From Notospermus geniculatus (taxonomy: Eukaryota > Nemertea > Pilidiophora > Heteronemertea > Lineidae), in assembly GCA_002633025.1 (NCBI GenBank), contig NMRB01000015.1, positions 539,150 to 603,149 on the forward strand: 64,000 nucleotides of DNA, written 5' to 3'. The notes under the pieces were generated by a model, which was not told the DNA's origin, did no database searches, and was given only the letters and a program-made list of their open reading frames with translations. A program made the translations under genes and the position numbers. Shown here piece after piece: positions 22,502-32,827 of the stretch (position 1 is the first letter of the stretch; each line of letters begins with the position of its first letter).

Positions 22502-24023
22502 ATGTTTTTCCGGGAATGACAACAGGTTTACGACCAGCAAACAAAAACATATTTACAAGGTAAACACCAGAGCGTGCAAAATGGTATGTTGAATTTATAC
22601 CTTACAGAAGAGAGGTTACAGAAATGAATTTGCATGTATAGAGACAGTACACGACCGTGTACAGGTCGAAAGTTCACTAATTATGCTACTGAAATTGACC
22701 TGACAACATTAAAGGACGCATGCCCGCATACATTGGTATACATGCTTCACAGACATATACGACATCCGTTGATAAGAGAGTTTAAAAGTACATAAAAAAT
22801 GCGGAAAATACTCTCGAAACCAGTGGCTTATTGGAAGCGAGGCTCTCACGCCGCTGTCACACGCCACCTGGTGTCGAGATGCAGAATGAAAGAAGAAAAG
22901 CCTGGTGTGGAATTCAATTTATCTGCACACTTATTCAAGCGCGTGAAACATGATAATTCGTCCTTACAAGTCGGCCACTTCTGCCGCAGCAGCCACCACT
23001 CAGCACTAGCGTAAGAACGTTGAACATTTCGTTTTCCTGTGGCAGTCCAAAATACTGCTTCCAACCGACTGACTTCTGAAATATTTCATGAGGACAAATA
23101 CCGTCAGCAACTACAATTAAACAGTGTGTAACGTATGCAACACATACAAATGTAATGAGGAACCTGTCGAACGAACAACACGACGTGATGCTGCTACAAA
23201 AGCAATCTTGCCCCCAAATGACCCCGGCATCTAAGCCGGGTTTTTCGTTCCAGTTAACCTAAGGTGGTAGATGTGGCGTCATGACGTCACTTTGGTCATA
23301 TCGCTCGCAGCGCCGCCTATCACTCAAACAGATTCCCTTAGAAAGAACTCTTTTGAGGACATCATTATTTCTGATTTTTGCTGGTCGTTGGTACTGTTCA
23401 CACATTCGACGGGCGTCATCCTATGGGCAGATTTCCGCGAATAATTCAGAACAATACATGGAATGCAAACATTTTAAACCCTTCTCTGGATTCTGTTCTT
23501 CTGAAAGACCTGTAGCGCCCCCTGTCGGCCAGCAAAAATGAGAACATTTTCTCAGAGAAAAACCAACGTTGAAAAATCAAGTACATGTAACAGAGGTTTG
23601 ATCGACTGAAAAAAACTCGTCTTTTATTGAATGCGCACTCCTTGAACGATGACTCAACTCGGGAAGATCATGCTAACGAAATAGACATGAACACCCAAGG
23701 AAAAAATGCTCCATCATCATCATCATCATCACCTTACACCCAACCTTTTGTTATTATAATACAGCTGGCCCCTGACGTTGAGGCGTCTCTCTTTCTCCCC
23801 AAACTGATCGTTGGTTTCGAAGCAGTCCAGTGAAAACTAGCAAACAACGTCAAACCAGCAACCATACATAGTTTCTTACAACCACAATGTGAGAAGGCCG
23901 TCTCCCATCAGGAGTTGGGTTTGATTCCCATTGATATTCATTACCGTGACAGAACACTCAACGTTCTTTTCACAAACCGATTGCCATGCATGTATTGACG
24001 CACGAAATGATGATGTCATGCAT
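22502..24023. other. Intron sequence
   Basis: No exon identified. Contains a CAT microsatellite at about 23713-23733 and a segment near 23296 (cgctcgcagcgccg) also found near 7042 and 11386, probably part of a dispersed repeat. Confidence 0.4.
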
Positions 24024-24135
24024 ATGCCAATTAACCAGTGACGTCATAATGAATGCTTAATAAATGAACAACAGAAATCTGCAAAGCATCAATTTGTGAT
24101 GAGACACTCTCTTCATGGCGGCACACAAAACTTAC

Positions 24136-24368
24136 GGCGTTCATTCGATTTTTTGTCGTCCGTGGCGCGGGTTCGGGTTCCTGGCAGTTCTCACTGCTAC
24201 GAGTCGGTGGGGTTTTCTTGTTGAGGTGGTCCTGGCTCGCCTTCCTTGATCCTTGATCCGAGTGTTTACTTGGAGAGTCGGAGATGGAGAGGGAATAATC
24301 AGATGAGGGGCCTTCTATCAGTTCCTTCAGCTTGTACCAGTAAGGTTTGTTGTCTAAACGTGAATCAT
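24136..24368 (-). pseudogene. C2A last exon, copy A
   Basis: 233 bp, acceptor ctttttgcag, donor GCC|GTAAGT. Encodes DDSRLDNKPYWYKLKEL, the final C2A strand, then a serine- and proline-rich tail ending KNRMNA. The protein is the same as that of 25108-25340. Which copy is real cannot be told from sequence alone. Confidence 0.7.
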
Positions 24369-24514
24369 CTGCAAAAAGAACATCGATGAGTGTAGCTAGG
24401 CCTATCTCAAACCGAAAACACCATCTTGGCCGATAAATACGAACCATCGAAGTGACCAGAGTCTGTCTTCCTTGTGTTTGTTTGAAGGCAAGATTTGAGA
24501 TTCTGTTTCCTCAC

Positions 24515-24699
24515 CTGACAAATCAATGGACACTTCGCCAAGGTGTTCATGGGGACTCGTACGACTGAAGTTCCAAACTGTTATCTCCAGGTTTCGTTTC
24601 TTGAGTTCCTTCCTTGGCTGGGTCATGAAGACCAGCGTGTGATGCCACTCAGGAGTATTGGTATCAGGAATGTACTTGGTCTTACGTCGATTATCCGAG
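24515..24699 (-). pseudogene. C2A middle exon, copy A
   Basis: 185 bp with the same splice sites as 25483-25667 (acceptor cttttcag, donor TCAG|GTGAGG) and an identical predicted protein segment, from SDNRRKTKYIPDT to GEVSIDLS. Confidence 0.7.
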
Positions 24700-24918
24700 C
24701 TGAAAAGACAGCATTAGTTTTCAGCGAAACGTCTGCGATAATCCAGCACAACCATGAATGTGCTGTTGAGGTAAATGTACATGTATGCTCTAGATTCACT
24801 GAGTCAGGATCAACTTAAAGGCATCAACGACAAAATCCAACGTTTACTTAAAGGCAAATGCAAGCAATTGGCGTACCATTCTTGTATCAAGCCATGAAGC
24901 AAACCTTTGGAAACTCAC

Positions 24919-24995
24919 CCTCGTCCCGGAAGCAAGAACATCTTGACGTATGGATTTAGAATAGCACCTTCATCCCTGGAGACGAGGTCACGGGC
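24919..24995 (-). pseudogene. C2A first exon, copy A, 5'-truncated
   Basis: Reads ARDLVSRDEGAILNPYVK then MFLLPGRG before the donor GG|GTGAG. It retains the ARDLVS residues that the other copy lacks, but its upstream half (FDYDDYDESFTVRV) is cut off at the duplication junction. Confidence 0.75.
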
Positions 24996-25107
24996 ATGCC
25001 AATTAACCAGTGACGTCATAATGAATGCTTAATAAATGAACAACAGAAATCTGCAAAGCATCAATTTGTGATGAGACACTCTCTTCATAGGGGCACACAA
25101 AACTTAC

Positions 25108-25340
25108 GGCGTTCATTCGATTTTTTGTCGTCCGTGGCGCGGGTTCGGGTTCCTGACAGTTCTCACTGCTACGAGTCGGTGGGGTTTTCTTGTTGAGGTG
25201 GTCCTGGCTCGCTTTCCTTGATCCTTGATCCGAGTGTTTACTTGGAGAGTCGGAGATGGAGAGGGAATAATCAGATGAGGGGCCTTCTATCAGTTCCTTC
25301 AGCTTGTACCAGTAAGGTTTGTTGTCTAAACGTGAATCAT
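25108..25340 (-). CDS. pclo: Piccolo C2A last exon and linker
   Basis: 233 bp; phase 1 in, phase 0 out; acceptor ctttttgcag, donor GCC|GTAAGT. DSRLDNKPYWYKLKE matches the LDNTPRWYPLKE end of vertebrate Piccolo C2A. The rest (SSDYSLSISDSPSKHSDQGS, TPPTRSSENCQEPEPAP) is disordered linker leading toward C2B. The next exon, which must start in phase 0, was not found. Confidence 0.85.
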
Positions 25341-25482
25341 CTGCAAAAAGAACATCGATGAGTGTAGGCCTATCTCAAACCGAAAACACCATCTTGGCCG
25401 ATAAATACGAACCATCGAAGTGACCAGAGTCTGTCTTCCTTGTGTTTGCTTGAAGGCAAGATTTGAGATTCTGTTTCCTCAC

Positions 25483-25667
25483 CTGACAAATCAATGGACA
25501 CTTCACCAAGGTGTTCATGGGGACTCGTACGACTAAAGTTCCAAACTGTTATCTCCAGGTTTCGTTTCTTGAGTTCCTTCCTTGGCTGGGTCATGAAGAC
25601 CAGTGTATGATGCCACTCAGGAGTATTGGTATCAGGAATGTACTTGGTCTTACGTCGATTATCCGAG
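25483..25667 (-). CDS. pclo: Piccolo C2A middle exon
   Basis: 185 bp; phase 2 in, phase 1 out. Encodes RRKTKYIPDTNTPEWHHTLVF (strands 4-5, with the P-E-W-x-x-T-x-x-F signature), KKRNLEITVWNFSRTSPHE, and HLGEVSIDLS. In vertebrate Piccolo the third Ca2+ loop is WDYDRFSSNDFLG; here the aspartates are N, S and E, so Ca2+ coordination is probably lost. The exon begins exactly after LLPGRG, where the vertebrate C2A has its nine-residue alternative insert; the insert is absent. Confidence 0.88.
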
Positions 25668-25882
25668 CTGAAAAGACAGCAACAGTTATTGGCGAAAGGT
25701 CTGTGATAAACCAGCACAACCATGAATGTGTTGTACAGGTAAATGTACATGCTCTGGATTCACTGAGTCAGGATCAACTTAAAGGCATCAACGACAAAAT
25801 CCAACGTTTACTTCAAGTCAAATGCAAGCGATTGGCGTATCATTCTTGTATCAAGTCATGAAGCAACCCTTTGGAAACTCAC

Positions 25883-25997
25883 CCTCGTCCCGGAAGCAAG
25901 AACATCTTGACGTATGGATTTAGAATAGCACCTTCATCCCTACTTTGATCACACGGACCGTGAAAGATTCATCATAGTCGTCATAATCGAACTGAAG
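25883..25997 (-). CDS. pclo: Piccolo C2A first exon, frameshifted as assembled
   Basis: Starts after ttctattcacag in phase 0 (LQFDYDDYDESFTVRVIK) and has the proper donor GG|GTGAG after LLPGR. Its length of 115 bp does not fit: phase 0 in and 2 out requires 3n+2. Against copy A, 17 bp coding ARDLVS are replaced by one T near 25941, shifting the frame to a stop after about 25 codons. With the copy-A length the exon would be 131 bp and in phase. It is therefore probably a sound gene with a local assembly fault. Confidence 0.75.
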
Positions 25998-26142
25998 CTG
26001 TGAATAGAAGAATCTCAGGTAAAGTCTGCTGGACTGACTCCTGATCTGAAACGGATCTGACGACCTGTAGATCTATCAGACTTGTGTAAAGTTCGGCACT
26101 CGCCTTCAGAGTATGAGCAACTGGGCAACAAGATCCACCTAC

Positions 26143-26190
26143 CTGTATCTCCCCAACGTACCTCTCCTCGAGTTTGGTTGGTGACGTCAT
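26143..26190 (-). CDS. pclo: Piccolo 16-codon exon before C2A
   Basis: 48 bp; acceptor ccatttccag, donor CAG|GTAGGT; phase 0-0. MTSPTKLEERYVGEIQ, whose GEIQ joins LQFDYD to form the first C2A strand, as in GEIQLQINYD of vertebrate Piccolo. Small, but phase and homology agree on both sides. Confidence 0.82.
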
Positions 26191-26391
26191 CTGGAAATGG
26201 TAAATGACGTCAAGAATAGAATTTACCAATGAAAAATTCGAACTAATACCCGCTTATATAGCAGACATGACCAATGCTGTCAGAATCCCAGTTTGGCAGG
26301 ACTTGAGGTGGAGAAACTTTGTCGGAATATAATGGAAAGGAAAGACCATCGCCGAAAAATCGTACGATGGTGTTACATGTATAATACATCG

Positions 26392-26549
26392 TCTCGACGG
26401 ACCCCGCGGCAATCTTGGTTTTTACGGAGATTTTCTGGTAGGCAGACCAACGCGTGATTGGTCCAAAATACGAATTTACCTACCAGTAGCCTAGTCATTT
26501 GCATACAAGAAATCCCGAAGCAACCATGATGGCGGAGGCCGTCGAAACG
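26392..26549. mobile_element. Family A miniature element copy 3
   Basis: Inverted ends around ccccgcggcaatcttgg...acggagatttt and the complement gatggcggaggccgtcgaaac. Lies in the intron between the exons at 26190 and 26956. Confidence 0.6.
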
Positions 26550-26955
26550 ACGAATACAGGGAAACTGATCTTACAACCGATATGCAACCAAAATACGTCT
26601 GGATACTTCTAATGTACAAGACATCACAACAACGCGGCTCTAAGTAATTACTCTATACACTCATCTACCTGATGTGGGTGATGCCGAGTTGTCGTCCACT
26701 GCCGACTTACGACTTTATGTTTTTGGTGCAGGTGGAAGTTGAGATTGCAATGGTCATCGTTACAACGGTGGTTGTTGAATCAGAATTCCGCAGAACGCGA
26801 TCGAGATCATTGCAAGCAAGGCACGTTGTTTTTTCGATTGCCGTTGCTAGCAGCAATGAGCTATAAAACTGCTTCGTGTGGTGCGGGCTAAAGGCATGCA
26901 AATATCTTTCTTCTTCTTTAACATGTAAGTATCGTACTGGATATTCCTCTCTTAC

Positions 26956-27194
26956 CTTCTTGGAATGATTCTCCTGTTGTTGTATGACAGCAGCAGCAGC
27001 AGTACGGTTTGGAGGTTTAGATGGAGATACAGCCTGTTTTTCTACAGCCAGCGGGACTGTGACCTGTTGTTGAGGGCTGGGTCTGTTGGCCTGGGCCGAG
27101 GGTGATAATCCCGGAGACATTCGCTCCTTAATACCTTCAAGCTGGGCGGCCAACACGTTTGGATCTACGCCTTGTTGTGAGCCCACGAACGAAT
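26956..27194 (-). CDS. pclo: Piccolo GVDP linker exon
   Basis: 239 bp; acceptor gtttctgtag, donor AAG|GTAAGAG; phase 1 in, 0 out. SQQGVDPNVLAAQLEGI corresponds to the GVDPKQLAAELQ block that follows the PDZ in vertebrate Piccolo and is not found in RIM. Then proline- and glutamine-rich text (SPGLSPSAQANRPSPQQQ, AAAAVIQQQENHSKK). Probably disordered. It is a key family marker for this locus. Confidence 0.88.
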
Positions 27195-27806
27195 CTACAG
27201 AAACCAGACGAACACGGTGAGAGCGTTTCAGAAACTTCAAGAATTGTTGTTGCAATGGTAAATGGTAAAAGGAATGAAAAGGAGTGGACCGTAGTTACAC
27301 TGCATTGTAGTCACTGACGAGTGACGGTCATGATATACCAGCGTATCAATGAGAAAGAAAAAAGATTAGGCAAAAAAGCAGTGGGGTCGATTATCCTACG
27401 GGTCAATTCTCTGGGACGAGTTATGATCTGGACGCCAATGCTGCTGAAACGCACTCTTGTCTGCTGACAACATCCATGCATTGCAAACTATTGTCTACAG
27501 CAGGAGTGGCTAATGATAAAACAAAGTAGACTAGTACACTAGGAATTCGGAATTTTATTTTAGGTAACATTTTAATTTTTTTCGTTCAATGTTGTACATG
27601 TATTTCATTTTCTAAATAAAGGCTATTAATCAGTTATATGGGGTAGAAAGTGGCCCATTTTACAGTTGCATAGATGCAAGTTGAACACCAAAGTTTTAGT
27701 CAGAAACGTCTTCAGGTGAGTGGATCGATTAATGACCTTCACATGTCAACAACCCAAGTAATACGACCTTGACATTGACCTTGAAACATGCAAATGACCT
27801 ACTTAC

Positions 27807-27928
27807 CGTATTCGTCAGTATCACTAGTGAACTCTATGTTGTCGTATAAAGAATGGCAGCTTTCGGACTTAATGGTCGAATTTGACGTTGACGTTTTGCT
27901 GTTACTGTGTGACATATTCATTGAACAT
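27807..27928 (-). CDS. pclo: Piccolo post-PDZ exon
   Basis: 122 bp; acceptor tgtattttaccag, donor TACG|GTAAGT; phase 2 in, 1 out. Serine/threonine/asparagine-rich (SHSNSKTSTSNSTIKSES), then an acidic end CHSLYDNIEFTSDTDEY. Follows directly from VVKP at the end of the PDZ. No known domain. Confidence 0.82.
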
Positions 27929-28126
27929 CTGGTAAAATACATAAAGATATGACGTGTGATTAAAAGCAGTTGAGGATATGACGTATATCTCATAGAAAAG
28001 AGGGATTTGCTGAATTGCAGTCATCGTTGTCGTGCTTTCAATATGACCGTGAAAATTTTTTCTTTCTCATTTGGATTGAGAAATAGGGAGAAGGATGGTC
28101 AATGAGTTCGAAATGCCAAAACTTAC

Positions 28127-28235
28127 GGTTTTACTACCAGTTCTATTTCACCATTAGGCTGTGATATGATTTGCTGGACTTCCTCGTAGGTTCTTCCCGT
28201 CAGTTCGATACCATTCCATTCTAGGATTTGGTCAC
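28127..28235 (-). CDS. pclo: Piccolo PDZ second exon
   Basis: 109 bp; acceptor ttttttgtacag, donor CC|GTAAGT; phase 1 in, 2 out. [20 protein letters not shown] forms PDZ strands beta4-beta5 and the start of helix alpha[18 protein letters not shown] closes the fold. LEWNG is shared with Piccolo and RIM, while QPNGEIE (vertebrate Piccolo QQSGEAE) is Piccolo-like. The PDZ binds C-terminal peptides of presynaptic partners in the family. Confidence 0.92.
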
Positions 28236-28942
28236 CTGTACAAAAAAAGTGCATTTTCTCACATCACCCACCATCTATTAAACCAAAACTTTAATGGTAG
28301 GCCTACTTCAAAGATGTATTCAATAGTATGTTTTGGTAAGAGGATTCTGTGATTAGTCTCCGAGTTATACACAGAGGATCATGAAAAGACGAGGGTTATT
28401 TTTCATAAAAGATAGATTTACGTTCCCAAGCCGTCATGGCATTTATTCGACTCTACCAATGGTGCTGGAGTCATCATTATTCGAGAAAGCATCATCATTA
28501 TCGACTTCTTTCTAAACGAAATACACATCATGTTATATTATTCTGTACTGGCTACTTGACTGACACGATAAGAACACTTCAACATACGGTCGGAATATGA
28601 GAAAGATGAGAGTGGCCGAACACGATAACGATAACGTGGACCTGAAAGTGGGATACGGGCGAATATCATAGGAAGAGACGTTTGGGACGTTAACCATACT
28701 GACCAGAATATTTGGGCTAAAAACTGATGCGTGAGGTGTAGACGTTACAAGAAAATTACCATGTTTTCGATAGCAAATTGAAAGAAAAAGGAAATAGTCA
28801 GAAGGTTGTGAGTGCATTACATGTAAGAAAGTGTACATTACATGTAAGTACATGTACTAGGAGTCACTGTAAGCGGATACTTCTCTGCGGAACTCCCCAA
28901 GTCATCGTCTTACACCTGGGAACATCTCCGCCTTCCACTCAC

Positions 28943-29071
28943 CTTCCTGTAACTCTCCATGTAATTGGTCCACGACACCTTCTGGATAAACAGCAGCAAC
29001 GAAGGCACCGATTTCGTTGTTTGTACCAGGAATGTATTTGCCACCCACAATCTTCATCCCCAGGCCATTAC
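28943..29071 (-). CDS. pclo: Piccolo PDZ first exon
   Basis: 129 bp; acceptor tctctttctag, donor GAAG|GTGAGT; phase 1-1. GNGLGMKIVGGKYIPGTNNE carries the peptide-binding GLGM loop (the GLGF position) and is nearly identical to vertebrate Piccolo; IGAFVAAVYPEGVVDQLHGE follows. Together with 28127-28235 it makes a complete PDZ domain of about 80 residues. Confidence 0.92.
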
Positions 29072-29554
29072 CTAGAAAGAGAATATGGATCAATATACAA
29101 TGTATATGAGACAAAGTTTTTTATTTGATTACTATCACAAGTATTCGAATAATAGCATTTTCCGTTTGTATATTGCTCATTTCCCGGATAACCTTTGTTA
29201 ACACTCTATGTCATTACAGGTGTGTGCTACGTATACATGTACGTGCATTGTGTTAAAATGGCAGAATACCTTTTCTTTCCATCGACAGGGCGGAAAATTT
29301 CTACAGAAATCATGTATTCTTGAATATTTAAAGAAGTCAAGATTGTGATGGATTTGGGTCATTGTTTTGGAGCCACCCGGTGTACCGTTGCTCTTTTGTT
29401 AGACAATAAAATGGCGCCGATTTAGTAAATCCGTCTTCGTGGTGGTTGTGGCATGCTCAGTGAACTTTTCAACAGGCTATCGAGGTCCAGAGCCTGACAA
29501 AGATATTCATAGATGTACTTAGCTAAAGGACATAAACGATGAAAGTCAACCTAC

Positions 29555-29609
29555 CTTTGACAGATCTGTCCTTTGGATCCCTGGTCAAGAGAATTCGTTT
29601 GTATGGGAA
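29555..29609 (-). CDS. pclo: Piccolo pre-PDZ exon, 5' end cut at duplication
   Basis: FPYKRILLTRDPKDRSVK followed by donor AAAG|GTAGG. This is the R-x-x-L-x-x-x-RDPKDRSV lead-in of the Piccolo PDZ and joins GNGLGM in phase. Upstream an in-frame stop (29610-29612) comes before any AG acceptor. The stop falls exactly where duplicated sequence starts (29612), so the true 5' part of the exon has been replaced. Partial. Confidence 0.72.
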
Positions 29610-29611
29610 TT

Positions 29612-31014
29612 AAAAGTGACATGGCACTGCTGTTCCTTATTCGTCAAGATTGTTTGGCTGCACCACAAGAACAAGCTTCCTTCAAATGGACCTCAGGTGT
29701 CCCAGAACATTCGATATCTCTCCTGTAGATTGTCAGCTCAGAAGTAAGATCACCGTAGCACGAGCGGATCTAGAATGTGATGGCGTACTCAACTAGCATC
29801 TTATGTTTTGATGCCATGGCGAATTGTTGTTCAACTCGAGTCGTATCTCTAAGACTCACATCAATATTCAGTGATTGATGACTTGTCTCTATATTCATTG
29901 AATTCTTCGTATGTCATTGTAGAATTCTGGTGGTTTGGTAGAACATCAGGAGCAGCAGGTACTTTTATCTATTGATTAATTCTTATGGTTCAGTACAGGA
30001 GCAGCAAGCATTCTTAATCATGGATTCTTAGGGTTCAGTTGAACATCAGGAGCAGCAAGCATTTCATTTATTGAAACATTTCATTTATTGAATTCTTATG
30101 GTTCAGTTGATCATCAGGGGCAGGAAGCATTTTTCTTATGCTTCAGTACATCATGACCAGCAAGCATTCTTATTCATTGCATTCGTATGGTTCCGTAGAA
30201 CATCAGGAGCAGCAAGCATTTTTATTCATGTTCAGTTGAACATCAGGACCAACAAACATTATTTTCTTATTCATTGCATTCTTGGTTCAGTTGAACACCA
30301 GGAGCAGCAAGCATTCTTATTCATTGAATTCTTATGGTTCAGTTGAACATCAGGATCAGCAAGCATTCTTATTCATTGAATTCTTATGGTTCAGTTGAAC
30401 ATCAGGATCAGCAAGCATTCTTATTCATTGAATTCGTATGGTTCAGTAGAACATCAGGAGCAGCAAGCATTCTTATTCATCAAATTCTCGTGGTTCAGTA
30501 GAACATCAGCAGCAGCAATTATTTTCAATTTTCATCTCCTGATAGTCCGACTTCCTCGCAGATATAGGGATTATTGTCTAGAGAATCCTCCTAGTATACT
30601 GCAGACAGGATTCCGATATCCACCTCAGGAATGCAACTAAGCAGAAGACGATTGCCTGACAGCATCCATCCATCCATCCGGCACAAAGTACGACCGACAT
30701 TCTCCGCGAAAATATTACCGATTCTCCCCAGGCTGTCGTTTCATCAATGCAGCAGTGGTAGCACCATAATGAACGGCTGTATCACATAATTTATTCATGG
30801 AAAATCCGGTTCAAAGATATATGTATGGATAGTTACAGCCATTTAATGGCACGGAGTGAGGAAGCCTGATGAAAGGATGCTCTTACAAGAGCGTGTGCTG
30901 TATATGTTTTATTTTTACACCAAATAAAGTGGTGACGCAGCGTTAGTCACACTGGACTTGTTCCAGACTTGCTGGATGAGACTTGAAATCAAAATCCTTC
31001 TGACATTGATGGCC
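29612..31014. repeat. Direct duplication with minisatellite, copy 1
   Basis: About 1.4 kb, aaaagtgacatggcactgct to tgacattgatggcc, repeated as 31015-32421. No exon inside. Confidence 0.92.
29934..30525. repeat. 52-bp minisatellite, array 1
   Basis: About ten imperfect copies of ggttcagttgaacatcagga, then gcagcaagcattcttattca, then ttgaattctta. Plus-strand frames (SVEHQEQQAFLF) are by-products of the repeat. Confidence 0.85.
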
Positions 31015-32421
31015 AAAAGTGACATGGCACTGCTGTTCCTTATTCGTCAAGATTGTTTGGCTGCACCACAAGAACAAGCTTCCTTCAAATGGACCTCAGG
31101 TGTCCCATAACATTCGATATCTCTCCTGTAGATTGTCAGTTCAGAAGTAAGATCACCGTAGCGCGAGCGGATCTAGAACGTGATGGCGTACTCGACTAGC
31201 ATCTTATGTTTTGATGCCATGGCGAATTGTTGTTCAACTCGAGTCGTATCTCTAAGATTCACATCAATATTCAGTGATTGATGGCTTGTCTCTCTATTCA
31301 TTGAATTCTTCGTATTGTCATTAGAATTCTTGTGGTTTGGTAGAACATCAGGAGCAGCAGGTACTTCTATCTATTGATTAATTTTTATGGTGAGTAGAAC
31401 ACCAGGAGCAGCAAGCATTCTTAATCACTGAATTCTTACGGTTCAGTTGAACATCAGGAGCAGCAAGCATTTCATTTATTGAAACATTTCATTTATTGAA
31501 TTCTTATGGTTCAGTTGATCATCAGCAGGAAGCATTTTTCTTATGGTTCAGTTGAACATCATGACCAGCAAGCATTCTTATTCATTGCATTCGTATGGTT
31601 CCGAAGAACATCAGGAGCAGCAAGCATTCTTATTCATGGTTCAGTTGACCATCAGGACCAACAAGCATTCTTATTCATTGCATTCTTATGGTTCAGTTCA
31701 ACATCAGGACCAACAAGCATTCTTTTCTTATTCATTGCATTCTTGGTTCAGTTGAACACCAGGAACAGCAAGCATTCTTATTCATTGAATTCTTATGGTT
31801 CAGTTGAACATCAGGATCAGCAAGCATTCTTATTCATTGAATTCTTATGGTTCAGTAGAACATCAGGAGCAGCAAGCATTCTTATTCATCAAATTCTCGT
31901 GGTTCAGTAGAACATCAGCAGCAGCAATTATTTTCAATTTTCATCTCCTGATAGTCCGACTTCCTCGCAGATACAGGGATTATTGTCTAGAGAATCCTCC
32001 TAGTATACTGCAGACAGGATTCCGATATCCACCTCAGGAATGCATCTAAGCAGAAGACGATTGCCTGACAGCATCCATCCATCCATCCGGCACAAAGTAC
32101 GACCGACATTCTCCGTGAAAATATTACCGATTCTCCCCAGGCTGTCGTTTCATCAATGCAGCAGTGGTAGCACCATAATGAATGGCTGTATCACATAATT
32201 TATTCATGGAAAATCCGGTTCAAAGATATATGTATGGATAGTTACAGCCATTTAATGGCACGGAGTGAGGAAGCCTGATGAAAAGATGCTCTTACAAGAG
32301 CGTGTGCTGTATAGGTTTTATTTTTACACCAAATAAAGTGGTGACGCAGCGTTAGTCACGCTGGACTTGTTCCAGACTTGCTGGATGAGACTTGAAATCA
32401 AAATCCTTCTGACATTGATGG
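31015..32421. repeat. Direct duplication with minisatellite, copy 2
   Basis: Second copy. It differs from the first by substitutions and by the number and arrangement of the 52-bp repeats. It continues into unique sequence at ctctttccggtg. Confidence 0.92.
31340..31925. repeat. 52-bp minisatellite, array 2
   Basis: Same repeat as array 1 with a different variant order, as expected of rapidly evolving alleles or paralogues. Confidence 0.85.
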
Positions 32422-32813
32422 CCTCTTTCCGGTGAACAGCAACACTGGTACCAAGCAACGGTGCGGGTAGCACCGATCAGACGGGTTAGGGACTTGTGCA
32501 GGATGACGTTTTTCACCCACTCATGTTAAAGAAAAATCGTCCCATGGACTTTTCGAGATCCAAAGTCTCATGATCTTAATCTTGTGTCATCGCCTACAAT
32601 TCCTCACCCACTGACTACTGCCCCCGTGATGATTTAATGGCCTGACGTCTATAATACTTTTCGGAAGCTAACCGTCTGAATGGTGTCCAGAGGGCATAAT
32701 TTGCATGGTTCTTCTCAAAGATAATGTGCGCTGTCAACAAAACCCCCGAAGCAATATCAAAGCTGACCTTTCTTATGTCTGTACATCATCGCTATACGCG
32801 TACGCCTGTCAAT

Positions 32814-32826
32814 GTTGCTAGGCAAC
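32814..32826. promoter_or_regulatory. Perfect X-box (RFX) motif
   Basis: GTTGCTAGGCAAC is a perfect palindromic RFX-type X-box, a common promoter mark of ciliary genes. It lies next to the end of the unassigned frame at 32828-33150. Function here is unproven. Confidence 0.35.
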
Positions 32827-32827
32827 G

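Larger units (their letters stand above)
24024..24995. repeat. Direct duplication of C2A exons, copy A
   Basis: About 0.97 kb repeated as 24996-25950, both starting atgccaattaaccagtgacg. Holds three C2A exons. Copy A ends inside its first C2A exon. Confidence 0.9.
24996..25950. repeat. Direct duplication of C2A exons, copy B
   Basis: Continuous with the upstream part of the first C2A exon, which copy A lacks, but damaged where copy A is intact. Coding differences between copies in the two complete exons are synonymous. Confidence 0.9.

Noticed and set aside
22254-22563. Open frames on both strands encoding KRNLVFEKKLG repeats
   Set aside because: By-product of a 39-bp satellite whose length is divisible by three.
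25668-25882. A microexon in the C2A intron equivalent to the vertebrate nine-residue insert
   Set aside because: The only AG...GT candidate (around agcatgtacatttacc) gives an odd length and cysteine-rich sequence, and copy A does not preserve it.
9921-29071. Assignment of the gene to RIM
   Set aside because: PDZ-C2A-C2B order is shared, but GVDPNVLAAQL, RDPKDRSV-GNGLGMKIVGGK, LLPGRG and VVQCRN match Piccolo, and the RIM-specific RxLxE/WQPS-type context before the PDZ is absent.
30098-32049. Plus-strand frames with repeated EHQEQQAFLF
   Set aside because: By-product of the 52-bp minisatellite; frames restart at each array and shift with indels.
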